Assembly (NCBI GenBank): GCA_029210465.1
Contig: JARGDL010000003.1
Span: 1 to 64,000 of the forward strand
Direction: 5' to 3'
Source: Stygiobacter electus
GTDB taxonomy: Bacteria > Bacteroidota > Ignavibacteria > Ignavibacteriales > Melioribacteraceae
DNA: 64,000 nucleotides
This document shows positions 56,622-64,000 of the stretch, one piece after another. How positions within the stretch are numbered: position 1 is the first letter of the stretch; the number at the start of each line of letters is the position of its first letter. A program made the translations under genes and the position numbers. The notes under the pieces were generated by a model. It had not been told where the DNA came from. It worked only from the letters and a program-made list of their open reading frames with translations, and searched no databases.

Positions 56622-57140
56622 CTATTTATCGAAATTTAATAACATTCTAATTTTTTCCAGCTTAGATTTTCCAATTCCTTTTACATTCAACAATTCTTCG
56701 GCTTTGCTAATACTACCTTTTTTATTTCTGTATTCAATAATATTCTTGGCAGTTTTAATTCCAATTCCTGGTAAACTTCCAATTTCATTTTCTGATGCTG
56801 TGTTTATTTTAATTATTTTGTTTGTTTTTTCTTTCTTAGGTAAAACTAATTTTTCATTTTTATTTTGTTTTAAATTTATTGAATCATTCTTAACATTACT
56901 AATATTATTTTCATTTACCAATGAATCTTCTTTTTCAATTTTATCAATTGATGAATAAAATATACTGTCTTGCTTTGAATAATCGAATTCAAAATATTCT
57001 GAATTTTGATTTGTCTTCCATACATTAATTAAAAAACCAATTATTAATGAAAGAAGCAGGAAAAGAAAAATTTTTAATTCAGTTGATGTAAGATTCAGTT
57101 TAACGGAAAGTTTTTCAAGAATCTTCATTCTTGCCCTCAA
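56622..57140 (-). CDS. ComEA-like helix-hairpin-helix protein
   Basis: One membrane helix (about residues 21-41) anchors a polar, asparagine/lysine-rich linker and a C-terminal double helix-hairpin-helix (INTASENEIGSLPGIG, then LLNVKGIGKSKLEKI). ComEA binds incoming DNA in natural transformation. The long linker is low-complexity. ATG 57140 or 57128 could be used. Confidence 0.8.
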   Translation of the reverse strand: MRARMKILEKLSVKLNLTSTELKIFLFLLLSLIIGFLINVWKTNQNSEYFEFDYSKQDSIFYSSIDKIEKEDSLVNENNISNVKNDSINLKQNKNEKLVLPKKEKTNKIIKINTASENEIGSLPGIGIKTAKNIIEYRNKKGSISKAEELLNVKGIGKSKLEKIRMLLNFDK

Positions 57141-57205
57141 AAAACTTTTTCAAAAAAATTCAATTAAAAAATTCAGTCTCAAAATAAGCAGAGACTGAAT
57201 TCAAA

Positions 57206-58324
57206 TTAATTACCAATTTTCATGTTAGGTTGTTTCTGAAGTTCTTTCAATAATTCTTTTTCTTTTTGCGTAATAACTTTTGGAACATGAATATTGATTC
57301 TAACTAATTGATCACCTGCACCGTGTCCATTTAAATGCTGAATTCCTTTTTCTCTCATTTTCAGATATTTACCCGCAGTTGTGCCAGGTTCAATTTTTAG
57401 TTTAGCTCTTCCATTTAAAGTTGGAACTTCAACTTCGGTTCCTAAAACTGCATCGGGATAACTTATGTATAAATCATAAATTATATTATCACCATCACGA
57501 GTAAAATATTCATGTGTTAATTCTTCAAACACAACTATAATATCACCAGCAGGACCACCGTTTTTACCAGCATTACCTTCGCCACGCAAGGTCATATAAT
57601 TTCCATCACTAACGCCAGCAGGCACATTAATTTTTATAGTTGATTCTTCATGAACTCTTCCATCACCTTTACAAGCTGAACATGGTTCAGAAATTATTTT
57701 TCCAGTACCACCACAATTATTACAAGGCTGAATATTTACAAACTGGCCAAAAATTGATCTCGATACTTGACGAATTTCTCCAGTTCCGTTACAAGCGCTA
57801 CAAGTTTTAAATGAGGAACTGCTTTTTGCACCTGTTCCATTACAAGTAGAACATTTATTGTATTTTTTAATTTTTACTTTTTTAGTTGTTCCTTTTGCAA
57901 TTTCTTCCAAAGTAAGTTTTAATGTAATCTTTAGGTCTGAACCAGGTTGACCAGTAGCTCTTTGTCTTGATCTTCCTGATGAAGAAGTACCGAAGAAATC
58001 ATCAAAAATTGAAGAGCCGCCAAATGCGCCGCCAAAAATATCAGAGAAGTGACTGAAAATATCATTAACATTTTGATAGCTGTGGAAATCTTCACCGCCA
58101 CGTAAACCACTGTGACCGTAGCGATCGTACTTAGCTTTCTTTTCCGGATTACTTAAAACTTCATAAGCTTCAGCAGCTTCTTTAAATTTTTCTTCAGCAT
58201 CTTTATCACCTTGATTTCTATCTGGATGATATTGCATAGCTAATTTTCTATAAGCTTTTTTTATCTCTTCAGGTGAAGCATCTTTACTAACGCCAAGAAT
58301 TTCGTAATAATCTCTTTTAGCCAT
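57206..58324 (-). CDS. dnaJ: Chaperone DnaJ
   Basis: Hsp40 co-chaperone stimulating DnaK. The J domain has the HPD motif ([10 protein letters not shown]), followed by a G/F-rich linker, four zinc-binding repeats ([32 protein letters not shown]) and the C-terminal substrate domain. It is 372 aa. It is the last gene of the hrcA-grpE-dnaJ operon; dnaK is not adjacent. Confidence 0.97.
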   Translation of the reverse strand: MAKRDYYEILGVSKDASPEEIKKAYRKLAMQYHPDRNQGDKDAEEKFKEAAEAYEVLSNPEKKAKYDRYGHSGLRGGEDFHSYQNVNDIFSHFSDIFGGAFGGSSIFDDFFGTSSSGRSRQRATGQPGSDLKITLKLTLEEIAKGTTKKVKIKKYNKCSTCNGTGAKSSSSFKTCSACNGTGEIRQVSRSIFGQFVNIQPCNNCGGTGKIISEPCSACKGDGRVHEESTIKINVPAGVSDGNYMTLRGEGNAGKNGGPAGDIIVVFEELTHEYFTRDGDNIIYDLYISYPDAVLGTEVEVPTLNGRAKLKIEPGTTAGKYLKMREKGIQHLNGHGAGDQLVRINIHVPKVITQKEKELLKELQKQPNMKIGN

Positions 58325-58335
58325 TTTATTCTTCC

Positions 58336-58977
58336 CTATTCATTTGTTTGTTGATTATCATCTTGCGAAGCTGGTTCAGCGCTTACTATTACTTTTGCAT
58401 GTCGAATAACTTTATCTTTGAACATGTAACCCGGTTCAATTACTTCTAAAACCGTGTGAGGTTCAACTCCATCAACAGGTTGCTGCATTAAAGCTTCGTG
58501 AAGATGAACATCAAATGGTTGTCCTTTTGCATCAATTTTTTTAACACCATGTGATTCTAATATTTTATTAAAATTATCGAATACTAATTGCAAACCTTTT
58601 TTGGTTGCTTCAAAATTATTTTCATCATCAATATGTTTTAATGATCTTTCAAAATCATCATAAACTAATAAAATACTTTTAATAAAAGGCTCAGCGGCAT
58701 ATTTTATTAAATTGATTTGTTCATTTTCATTTCTGCGTTTGTAATTTTCAAACTCAGCTACTTTTCTTAAAAGTGTATCTTTTAATTCTGCATTCTGTTT
58801 TTCTAATTCCAATATTTTTTCCTTTAATAATTTATTTTCTTCTAAATCTCTCTCTTGATTTTGTTCTTGCTTTTGCTCTTGCTCTTGCTCTTTTTCTTGC
58901 TCTTGCTCTTGCTCTTGCTCTTTTTCTTTCAATTCTTCATTTTCTTGTTGAAAATTTTGATCTTTTATTTCTTCCAT
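58336..58977 (-). CDS. grpE: Nucleotide exchange factor GrpE with Gln/Glu repeat tail
   Basis: The C-terminal GrpE core ([15 protein letters not shown], then [15 protein letters not shown] and [10 protein letters not shown]) exchanges nucleotide on DnaK. The N-terminal ~50 residues are an unusual alternating Glu-Gln run ([20 protein letters not shown]), encoded by tandem hexamers of CTCTTG at about 58862-58925. The low-complexity tail precedes a coiled coil. The 5' end lies 20 bp from hrcA. Confidence 0.94.
   Translation of the reverse strand: MEEIKDQNFQQENEELKEKEQEQEQEQEKEQEQEQKQEQNQERDLEENKLLKEKILELEKQNAELKDTLLRKVAEFENYKRRNENEQINLIKYAAEPFIKSILLVYDDFERSLKHIDDENNFEATKKGLQLVFDNFNKILESHGVKKIDAKGQPFDVHLHEALMQQPVDGVEPHTVLEVIEPGYMFKDKVIRHAKVIVSAEPASQDDNQQTNE
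58862..58925. repeat. Hexanucleotide tandem repeat inside grpE
   Basis: About ten imperfect copies of the hexamer CTCTTG (reverse strand CAAGAG), coding for alternating Gln and Glu. In-frame unit gain or loss would only change tail length. Confidence 0.8.
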
Positions 58978-58997
58978 TAAATCAACTCCTAAAAAAA

Positions 58998-60044
58998 TTA
59001 TCTTTGTTTTGTTAATTCTTCTGTTAACTGCTCTGCAATATAAACAACTGCAGCAATAATTTTAGAGTAATCCATTCGTTTTGGACCCATTATTCCTAAA
59101 GTGCCTGTTAGATCACCAATTTTATACTCTTTAGAAATCATACTGTAATCTGAAAGTTTTTCATCTTTATTTTCTTGGCCAATAGAAATGGCCAAATCAC
59201 TTTTAGCTTCTTCTTTGTTTTTATCTAAAACATGAATAATAATATCTTTATTTTCAACTAACTCAATCACGCTTTGAAATTTTTCATGGTCAAAAAATTC
59301 GGGATGAGTCAACATTTTTTTTGTGCCAGCAATAAAAGTCTTATCAACGCTTTTTGTATCAGTAAAAATTTTATCTACACTATCTAGAAATACACGAATT
59401 ATAGGGCGATATTTTTCAGAGGAAATATCTTTCACTCTTTCTTGAAATGTAGCTCTGATTTCAGAAAATTTTAGTCCACATAATCTTTCATTTAAAATTT
59501 GCTGAATTGAAGAAAGTTGTTCTTCTTTAACTTCTGCATCAACTTCCAAAGTGATAGTTTTAATCAAACCAGATTTAACACTCACAACTACTAAAATTCT
59601 TTTTGAAGTTAGTTTTACTAATTGAATTTTTTCAAGCTCAGCTTGTTCAAAACGAGGGTAAGTTACTAAAGCAAGTTGATTTGTTAAATCACTTAAAATT
59701 GCAGAAGTAATTTTTAGTAATTCTTCAGTTTCATTTTGCAAAGTAAGATTTTCATCAACAATTTTTTTTGCCGAAATATCAATCACAGGTGGATCCATTA
59801 AAGAATCGACATAAACACGATAGCCTTTATCAGTCGGAACACGCCCGGCAGAAGTGTGCGGATGATCGAGCAAACCCATTTCTTCTAAATCCGCCATAAC
59901 GTTTCTAATTGACGCTGGTGAAAGACCCAGATCATATTTTTTAGAAACATTGCGCGATCCTACTGGATTTGCAGTCAAAATAAATTGATGAATAACAAAT
60001 CTTAAAATCGCCTTTTCTCTATCTTTTAATTGATATTCTGTCAT
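58998..60044 (-). CDS. hrcA: Heat-inducible transcription repressor HrcA
   Basis: HrcA represses class I heat-shock genes by binding CIRCE. The winged-helix start YQLKDREKAILRFVIHQFI with SPASIRNVMADLEEMGLL and the central GAF-like domain are present. The open frame extends to 60083, but MTEYQLKD at 60044 matches the family start and is preferred. No CIRCE inverted repeat (TTAGCACTC-N9-GAGTGCTAA) is visible upstream, so the operator may be elsewhere or divergent. Confidence 0.94.
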   Translation of the reverse strand: MTEYQLKDREKAILRFVIHQFILTANPVGSRNVSKKYDLGLSPASIRNVMADLEEMGLLDHPHTSAGRVPTDKGYRVYVDSLMDPPVIDISAKKIVDENLTLQNETEELLKITSAILSDLTNQLALVTYPRFEQAELEKIQLVKLTSKRILVVVSVKSGLIKTITLEVDAEVKEEQLSSIQQILNERLCGLKFSEIRATFQERVKDISSEKYRPIIRVFLDSVDKIFTDTKSVDKTFIAGTKKMLTHPEFFDHEKFQSVIELVENKDIIIHVLDKNKEEAKSDLAISIGQENKDEKLSDYSMISKEYKIGDLTGTLGIMGPKRMDYSKIIAAVVYIAEQLTEELTKQR

Positions 60045-60198
60045 AAATTCTTTTTTTTGTAGTGCAAAGTTATTAAAAAGCATTCTTTTTTGCAGATTAG
60101 ATGCAAACCCCGATTTAGCGTTGCCTGATACAATTTTTTCTAATTCAAAGTTTCAATTAGTCTTTTCTTATATTTGCATTAAAATTTTAGAGGATGAA

Positions 60199-61197
60199 TT
60201 GGAAAGCACATATAAAAATTCTGGAGTTGATATTAAAGCTGGCGAAGAAACTGTTAACAGAATTAAAGGCTTAGCAAAATCAACTTTTAATAAAAATGTA
60301 CTTTCAGGAATCGGGCATTTTGGAGCTTTTTATCAAATTGATTTATCTCAATGGAAAAACCCTGTTTTAGTTTCAAGTGTAGATGGCGTCGGTACAAAAC
60401 TTAAAATTGCTTTTGCCTTAGATAAGCATGATACAATTGGGCAAGATTTAGTAAACCATTGTGTGAATGACATTGCTGTTTGTGGAGCTATTCCACAATA
60501 TTTTATGGATTACATGGCCTTTGGAAAATTAAATCCTGAAAAAGCTGAACAAATTATTAAAGGGTTTTCAATTGCCTGCAAAGAAAATAATGTTGCTTTA
60601 ATCGGTGGTGAAACTGCAGAAATGCCTGGACTTTATGATGAAACTGAATATGATATTTCCGGAACAATTGTTGGTCTCGTAGAAAAAGATAAAATCATTG
60701 ATGGTAAAAATGTTTCTTATGGTGATATACTAATTGGATTTAAATCAACAGGATTACATACAAATGGTTATTCACTAGCAAGAAAAGTGTTGTTAGAAAA
60801 ATTTAACTTAAATGATAAACCGGATTTAATTAAAAATTCTATTGGTGAAGAACTTTTACAAATTCATAAATCATATTTAAAACTAATAACTAAACTCAAT
60901 GAGAAAGTTTCTATTAACGCTTTTTCTCATATTACTGGCGGTGGAATTATTGGTAACACAAAAAGAGTTGTACCTGATCATTTACAAATTAAAATTGATT
61001 GGAATTCTTGGGAACAATTATCAATCTTTAAATTGATTCAGGAAGTTGGAAAAATTTCTGATGATGAAATGAGAAATGTTTTTAATCTTGGTATTGGTTT
61101 AATTGCTATTGTAAATAAAAATGATGTTGATAAAGTTATTGAAATTTCAAAAGAAGTTATCGAAGAAGGAATTATAATTGGAGAAATAGTTAAATAA
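60199..61197 (+). CDS. purM: Phosphoribosylformylglycinamidine cyclo-ligase
   Basis: Closes the imidazole ring in purine synthesis (AIR synthetase). The frame opens from 60121, but the family begins at TYKNSGVDIKAGEE. TTG at 60199 sits just after AGAGGA and is preferred over the extended start. GVGTKLKIAFALDKHDTIGQD, VNDIAVCGAIP and GGETAEMPGLY are signature motifs. It is 332 aa. Confidence 0.95.
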   Translation: MESTYKNSGVDIKAGEETVNRIKGLAKSTFNKNVLSGIGHFGAFYQIDLSQWKNPVLVSSVDGVGTKLKIAFALDKHDTIGQDLVNHCVNDIAVCGAIPQYFMDYMAFGKLNPEKAEQIIKGFSIACKENNVALIGGETAEMPGLYDETEYDISGTIVGLVEKDKIIDGKNVSYGDILIGFKSTGLHTNGYSLARKVLLEKFNLNDKPDLIKNSIGEELLQIHKSYLKLITKLNEKVSINAFSHITGGGIIGNTKRVVPDHLQIKIDWNSWEQLSIFKLIQEVGKISDDEMRNVFNLGIGLIAIVNKNDVDKVIEISKEVIEEGIIIGEIVK

Positions 61198-61212
61198 GAA
61201 AGGGATTCATTA

Positions 61213-62571
61213 ATGTTCATAGATACACACGCACATTTATTTTATGCAAACTTTGAAAATGATGTTGATAAAGTAATTGAAAAAGCAAAACAATCTGGTG
61301 TTGATTATATCTTAGTTCCAGGAACAGATGTTGAAACCTCAAAGAAAGCAATTGAACTTTCAGATAAATATGAAATAATTTATGCCGCTGTTGGTGTCCA
61401 TCCACACGATACAAAAGATTGGAATGAATCATTACTTGATCAAATTGAAATTTTATCAAAACATCCAAAAGTAGTTGCAATCGGTGAAATCGGTTTAGAT
61501 TATTTTTACGATTTTTCTCCCAAAGAAAAACAAATTGAAGCATTCACTTCTCAAATTGAACTTGCATTAAAAGTTAATAAACCAATCATCGTTCATAACA
61601 GAGATGCAAATTTTGATATGATGAATATTATACGTTCATTCAAAGGAAGTAATTTAAAAGCACAGTTTCATTGCTTTGCCGGCTCACTGGAAGATGCAAG
61701 AGAATTAATTGAATTACATCATTACATTTCTTTTACTGGAAATATAACGTTCAAAAAAATGGATTCGTTAAGAAATATATTAAGTCGAATTTCAGTTGAA
61801 AATTTATTACTTGAAACTGATTCTCCATTTATGACTCCTGTTCCACATCGTGGTGAAAGAAACGATCCAGCTTTTGTAAAATTAGTCGCAGAAAAAATTG
61901 CTGAAGTACACCATTTAAGAGTTGAAGATGTTGCTCGCACAACTTCTTATAATGCTTATAAATTATTTGGAATTGGCATGAAACCAAAAGTAAGTTTTAC
62001 ATATCAAATTGGAAATTCACTATACATTAATGTTACCAATCGTTGCAATGCTGATTGTGTTTTTTGTGATAGAAAAGGTGATGCAGTGATTAATGGTTAT
62101 AATTTAAAAATGTCAAAAGCTGAAGAACCTGATGCTGAAGTTTATATTAAAGAAATTGGTGACCCAACAAATTATAAAGAAATTGTGTTTTGTGGCTATG
62201 GTGAACCAACGATTCGTTGGGATGTAGTAAAGCAAGTAGCTAAATATGTAAAAGAAAATGGCGGCAAAACAAGAATGAACACTGATGGCCACGGCAATTT
62301 TATTAACAAGCGTGATATTACTCCTGAACTCAAAGATTTAATTGATACAGTTTCAATAAGTCTTAATTCAACTGATCCAGAACAATATTCTAAATTAATG
62401 AGAGTCGATCCAGCACTTCACAGAGAGATGATTGAGTTCGCAAAGAAAGCAAAAAATTATACTCATGTAGTTATGTCGATTGTTGGATTAAATGAAGTTG
62501 ATAAAGAATCAGCTAAAAAATTTGTTACTGAAGAAATTGGTGTTGATTTTAGAGAAAGAGAGTATTTCTAA
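61213..62571 (+). CDS. TatD-family DNase fused to a radical-SAM domain
   Basis: Residues ~1-258 are a TatD nuclease (THAHLFYANFENDVD, GVHPHDTKDW, GEIGLDYFYDFSPKEKQIEAF, TDSPFMTPVPHRGERNDPAF), a metal-dependent exonuclease. Residues ~262-452 are a compact radical-SAM domain with CNADCVFC (C278, C282, C285) and a glycine-rich VFCGYGEPTIRW. The second half matches the TatD-associated radical-SAM family, which is often a separate adjacent gene. Here both are one frame with no stop. Substrate of the radical-SAM half is unknown. It overlaps the next gene by one base. Confidence 0.9.
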   Translation: MFIDTHAHLFYANFENDVDKVIEKAKQSGVDYILVPGTDVETSKKAIELSDKYEIIYAAVGVHPHDTKDWNESLLDQIEILSKHPKVVAIGEIGLDYFYDFSPKEKQIEAFTSQIELALKVNKPIIVHNRDANFDMMNIIRSFKGSNLKAQFHCFAGSLEDARELIELHHYISFTGNITFKKMDSLRNILSRISVENLLLETDSPFMTPVPHRGERNDPAFVKLVAEKIAEVHHLRVEDVARTTSYNAYKLFGIGMKPKVSFTYQIGNSLYINVTNRCNADCVFCDRKGDAVINGYNLKMSKAEEPDAEVYIKEIGDPTNYKEIVFCGYGEPTIRWDVVKQVAKYVKENGGKTRMNTDGHGNFINKRDITPELKDLIDTVSISLNSTDPEQYSKLMRVDPALHREMIEFAKKAKNYTHVVMSIVGLNEVDKESAKKFVTEEIGVDFREREYF

Positions 62572-63992
62572 TGAAAAAATTTTCATTGTTTTTATTGTTT
62601 GCAATTTTATTTTCTGCTTGTTCAACCTTCAAGCAAGAAAGATCATATTTTGAAAAAAGAATTGATAGTTTACTTGTATCTGATTTTTTTCAAAAATCAA
62701 ACATCTCACTTAAGTTAGTTGAACCAAAGAAAGATTCAACATTATTCTCTGTCAATTCACAAAAATTAATGAGGCCTGCATCAAACCAAAAAATTTTAAC
62801 GACCGCCACAGCACTTTATTTCCTTGGTAATGATTATAATTTTAACACTTCACTTTATTATGATGGCGAAATAAAAGATTCAATATTAAATGGAAATTTT
62901 TTTGTTGTTGGTTCGTTTGATCCAGATTTTAAAGTAAAAGATTTAGATAGTTTTGTTATTGCAATTAAAAATTCTGGTATAAAAAAAATTAATGGGAACC
63001 TTTACACAGATATATCAAAAAGTGATTCACTTTATTTTGGCAATGGATGGATTTGGAGCGATGAGCCAGAAACATATATGCCTTATTTATCTCAATTAGC
63101 AATTAACAAAAATTCATTAACAATTATTTATGAACCAGATTCTATAAATAAACCAGTTAAAATTACTTTCAATCCTAAAAATAATTTTATCGCGTTGACA
63201 AATAATTCTACAACCATCGAAAAAGGTAAATCAACATTTGAAATATCACGTGATTGGCTGAATCATAACAATAAAATAATTGCAAAAGGAAATTTGCCTT
63301 TTAGTTATAAAAAAGATTCAGTTGAAGTTAGCATTCGTGAACCGTATTTATATTTTCTTCAATTGTTAAAAGAAAAATTAATATCTGCAGGAATTGAATT
63401 AAATGGTTTAACAGACACAAATAAAATTTCAAGTAATGCAAAATTTTTAACTTCTGTTAAAAGAAATATTGTTCCTGTCATAAAATACACGAACAAAGTA
63501 AGTGATAATTTAAATGCCGAAATGTTATTACGGGCTGTCGCTGGAATTAAATTTCAAAAGCAATCAGCAGAAAATGGAAAATTTTTTGTTGACAGCTTGA
63601 TTACACTTTCAGGAGCAAATCCAAAAGATTACAGAATTTCTGATGGTTCAGGTTTATCATATTATAATTTAATCTCGGCAGATTTATTAGCTAAAATTTT
63701 GACATTCATCAAAAAACAAAAAGAACCATTCCCAACAATATTTATCAATTCATTACCAATTGGTGGAGTCGATGGAACACTTTCAAATAGATTTAAAAAT
63801 TCAACAGCTAAAGGTCATGTTTTTGCAAAAACAGGAACAATAAGCGGCGTATCTTCTTTAAGCGGTTATATTGAAACAAAAAGGAAAAATTATTTAGTCT
63901 TCTCAATTCTAATTCAAAACTTTGTTGGTTCATCTAAACAAGCACGTGATATTCAAGATAAAATTTGTGAAATTATTTATGAAGAGTTATGA
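62571..63992 (+). CDS. dacB: D-alanyl-D-alanine carboxypeptidase/endopeptidase (PBP4, S13 family)
   Basis: A lipobox-like start (LLFAILFSACS) suggests a lipoprotein or signal peptide. Penicillin-binding motifs are complete: SNQK (S71-x-x-K74), SDN (S311-D-N313) and KTG (K420). The large insertion of the S13 family lies between the first two. It cleaves D-Ala-D-Ala cross-bridges in peptidoglycan. It is 473 aa and ends 8 bases before the window end. Confidence 0.92.
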   Translation: MKKFSLFLLFAILFSACSTFKQERSYFEKRIDSLLVSDFFQKSNISLKLVEPKKDSTLFSVNSQKLMRPASNQKILTTATALYFLGNDYNFNTSLYYDGEIKDSILNGNFFVVGSFDPDFKVKDLDSFVIAIKNSGIKKINGNLYTDISKSDSLYFGNGWIWSDEPETYMPYLSQLAINKNSLTIIYEPDSINKPVKITFNPKNNFIALTNNSTTIEKGKSTFEISRDWLNHNNKIIAKGNLPFSYKKDSVEVSIREPYLYFLQLLKEKLISAGIELNGLTDTNKISSNAKFLTSVKRNIVPVIKYTNKVSDNLNAEMLLRAVAGIKFQKQSAENGKFFVDSLITLSGANPKDYRISDGSGLSYYNLISADLLAKILTFIKKQKEPFPTIFINSLPIGGVDGTLSNRFKNSTAKGHVFAKTGTISGVSSLSGYIETKRKNYLVFSILIQNFVGSSKQARDIQDKICEIIYEEL

Positions 63993-64000
63993 AAACATAT

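Noticed and set aside
58862..58925. Possible CRISPR-like repeat
   Set aside because: The units are contiguous hexamers inside grpE without spacers.
58773..59015. 80-aa forward frame rich in Leu/Ala over grpE
   Set aside because: It is the antisense reading of the Gln/Glu repeat and not a gene.

Overview
The window is AT-rich bacterial DNA, densely packed with many 4-bp gene overlaps. Three products end in the C-terminal sorting domain of the type IX secretion system (motif N-Y-P-N-P-F-N). Together with Omp85, Mla-type and GWxTD proteins this points to a Gram-negative member of the Bacteroidota/Chlorobi group, most likely an Ignavibacteria-like lineage. The lineage call is an inference from gene style, not from a marker gene.

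Positions 1-6723 are accessory DNA. Three small regions between genes look like attC sites of integron gene cassettes. At two cassettes the start and the end carry perfect inverted copies of a core sequence: GTTATACTTAC (836) with GTAAGTATAAC (5717), and GTTAGGTTGC (5932) with GCAACCTAAC (6417). These are bounded by GTTRRRY-like cores, and the stem arms carry an unpaired base. No integrase is visible, so this looks like a cassette cluster without its integrase, or the distal part of an integron. The cargo is a membrane protein of unknown function, two T9SS-tagged secreted proteins (one broken) and a second membrane protein. Two copies of a 213-214 bp MITE lie here: one interrupts the secreted M6-like peptidase gene with a 5-bp ATCAA target duplication, the other sits at the end of the array. 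A tRNA-Ser gene follows, with its 3' end facing the array.

Positions 7225-12612 hold a secreted GH13 amylase, a tiny DUF5989 membrane protein that divergently flanks an SGNH hydrolase, and a decayed outer-membrane barrel gene. Positions 12763-34954 are a long run of + strand housekeeping and envelope genes: miaB, a SPOR protein, an MBL-fold hydrolase, a sigma-54 activator, lptE, glycosyltransferases, mpg, cdsA, rimO, a GWxTD protein, a PfkB kinase, an Omp85 protein, rnhB, yraN, mlaEFD and a DMT transporter. Next come uvrA, an EVE-domain gene and the stump of a class II photolyase gene (34935-38482).

Positions 38554-45845 contain a T9SS-tagged GH3 enzyme facing a PGRP-type amidase, a nitroreductase, an S9 peptidase, a DUF1232 protein, a Nudix hydrolase, a tRNA-Lys and an isolated octaheme cytochrome c of the hydroxylamine-oxidoreductase type. 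Then follow carAB, a possible small structured RNA, rlpA, a thiol-redox cluster (53 kb), coaD, rsmD, a PilM-like gene, a ComEA-like gene, the hrcA-grpE-dnaJ heat-shock operon, purM, a TatD nuclease fused to a radical-SAM domain, and a PBP4-type carboxypeptidase.

Most of the window is ordinary chromosome. The unusual biology is concentrated in the first 7 kb (cassettes, MITEs, gene decay), with scattered decayed genes and a few unusual proteins elsewhere.
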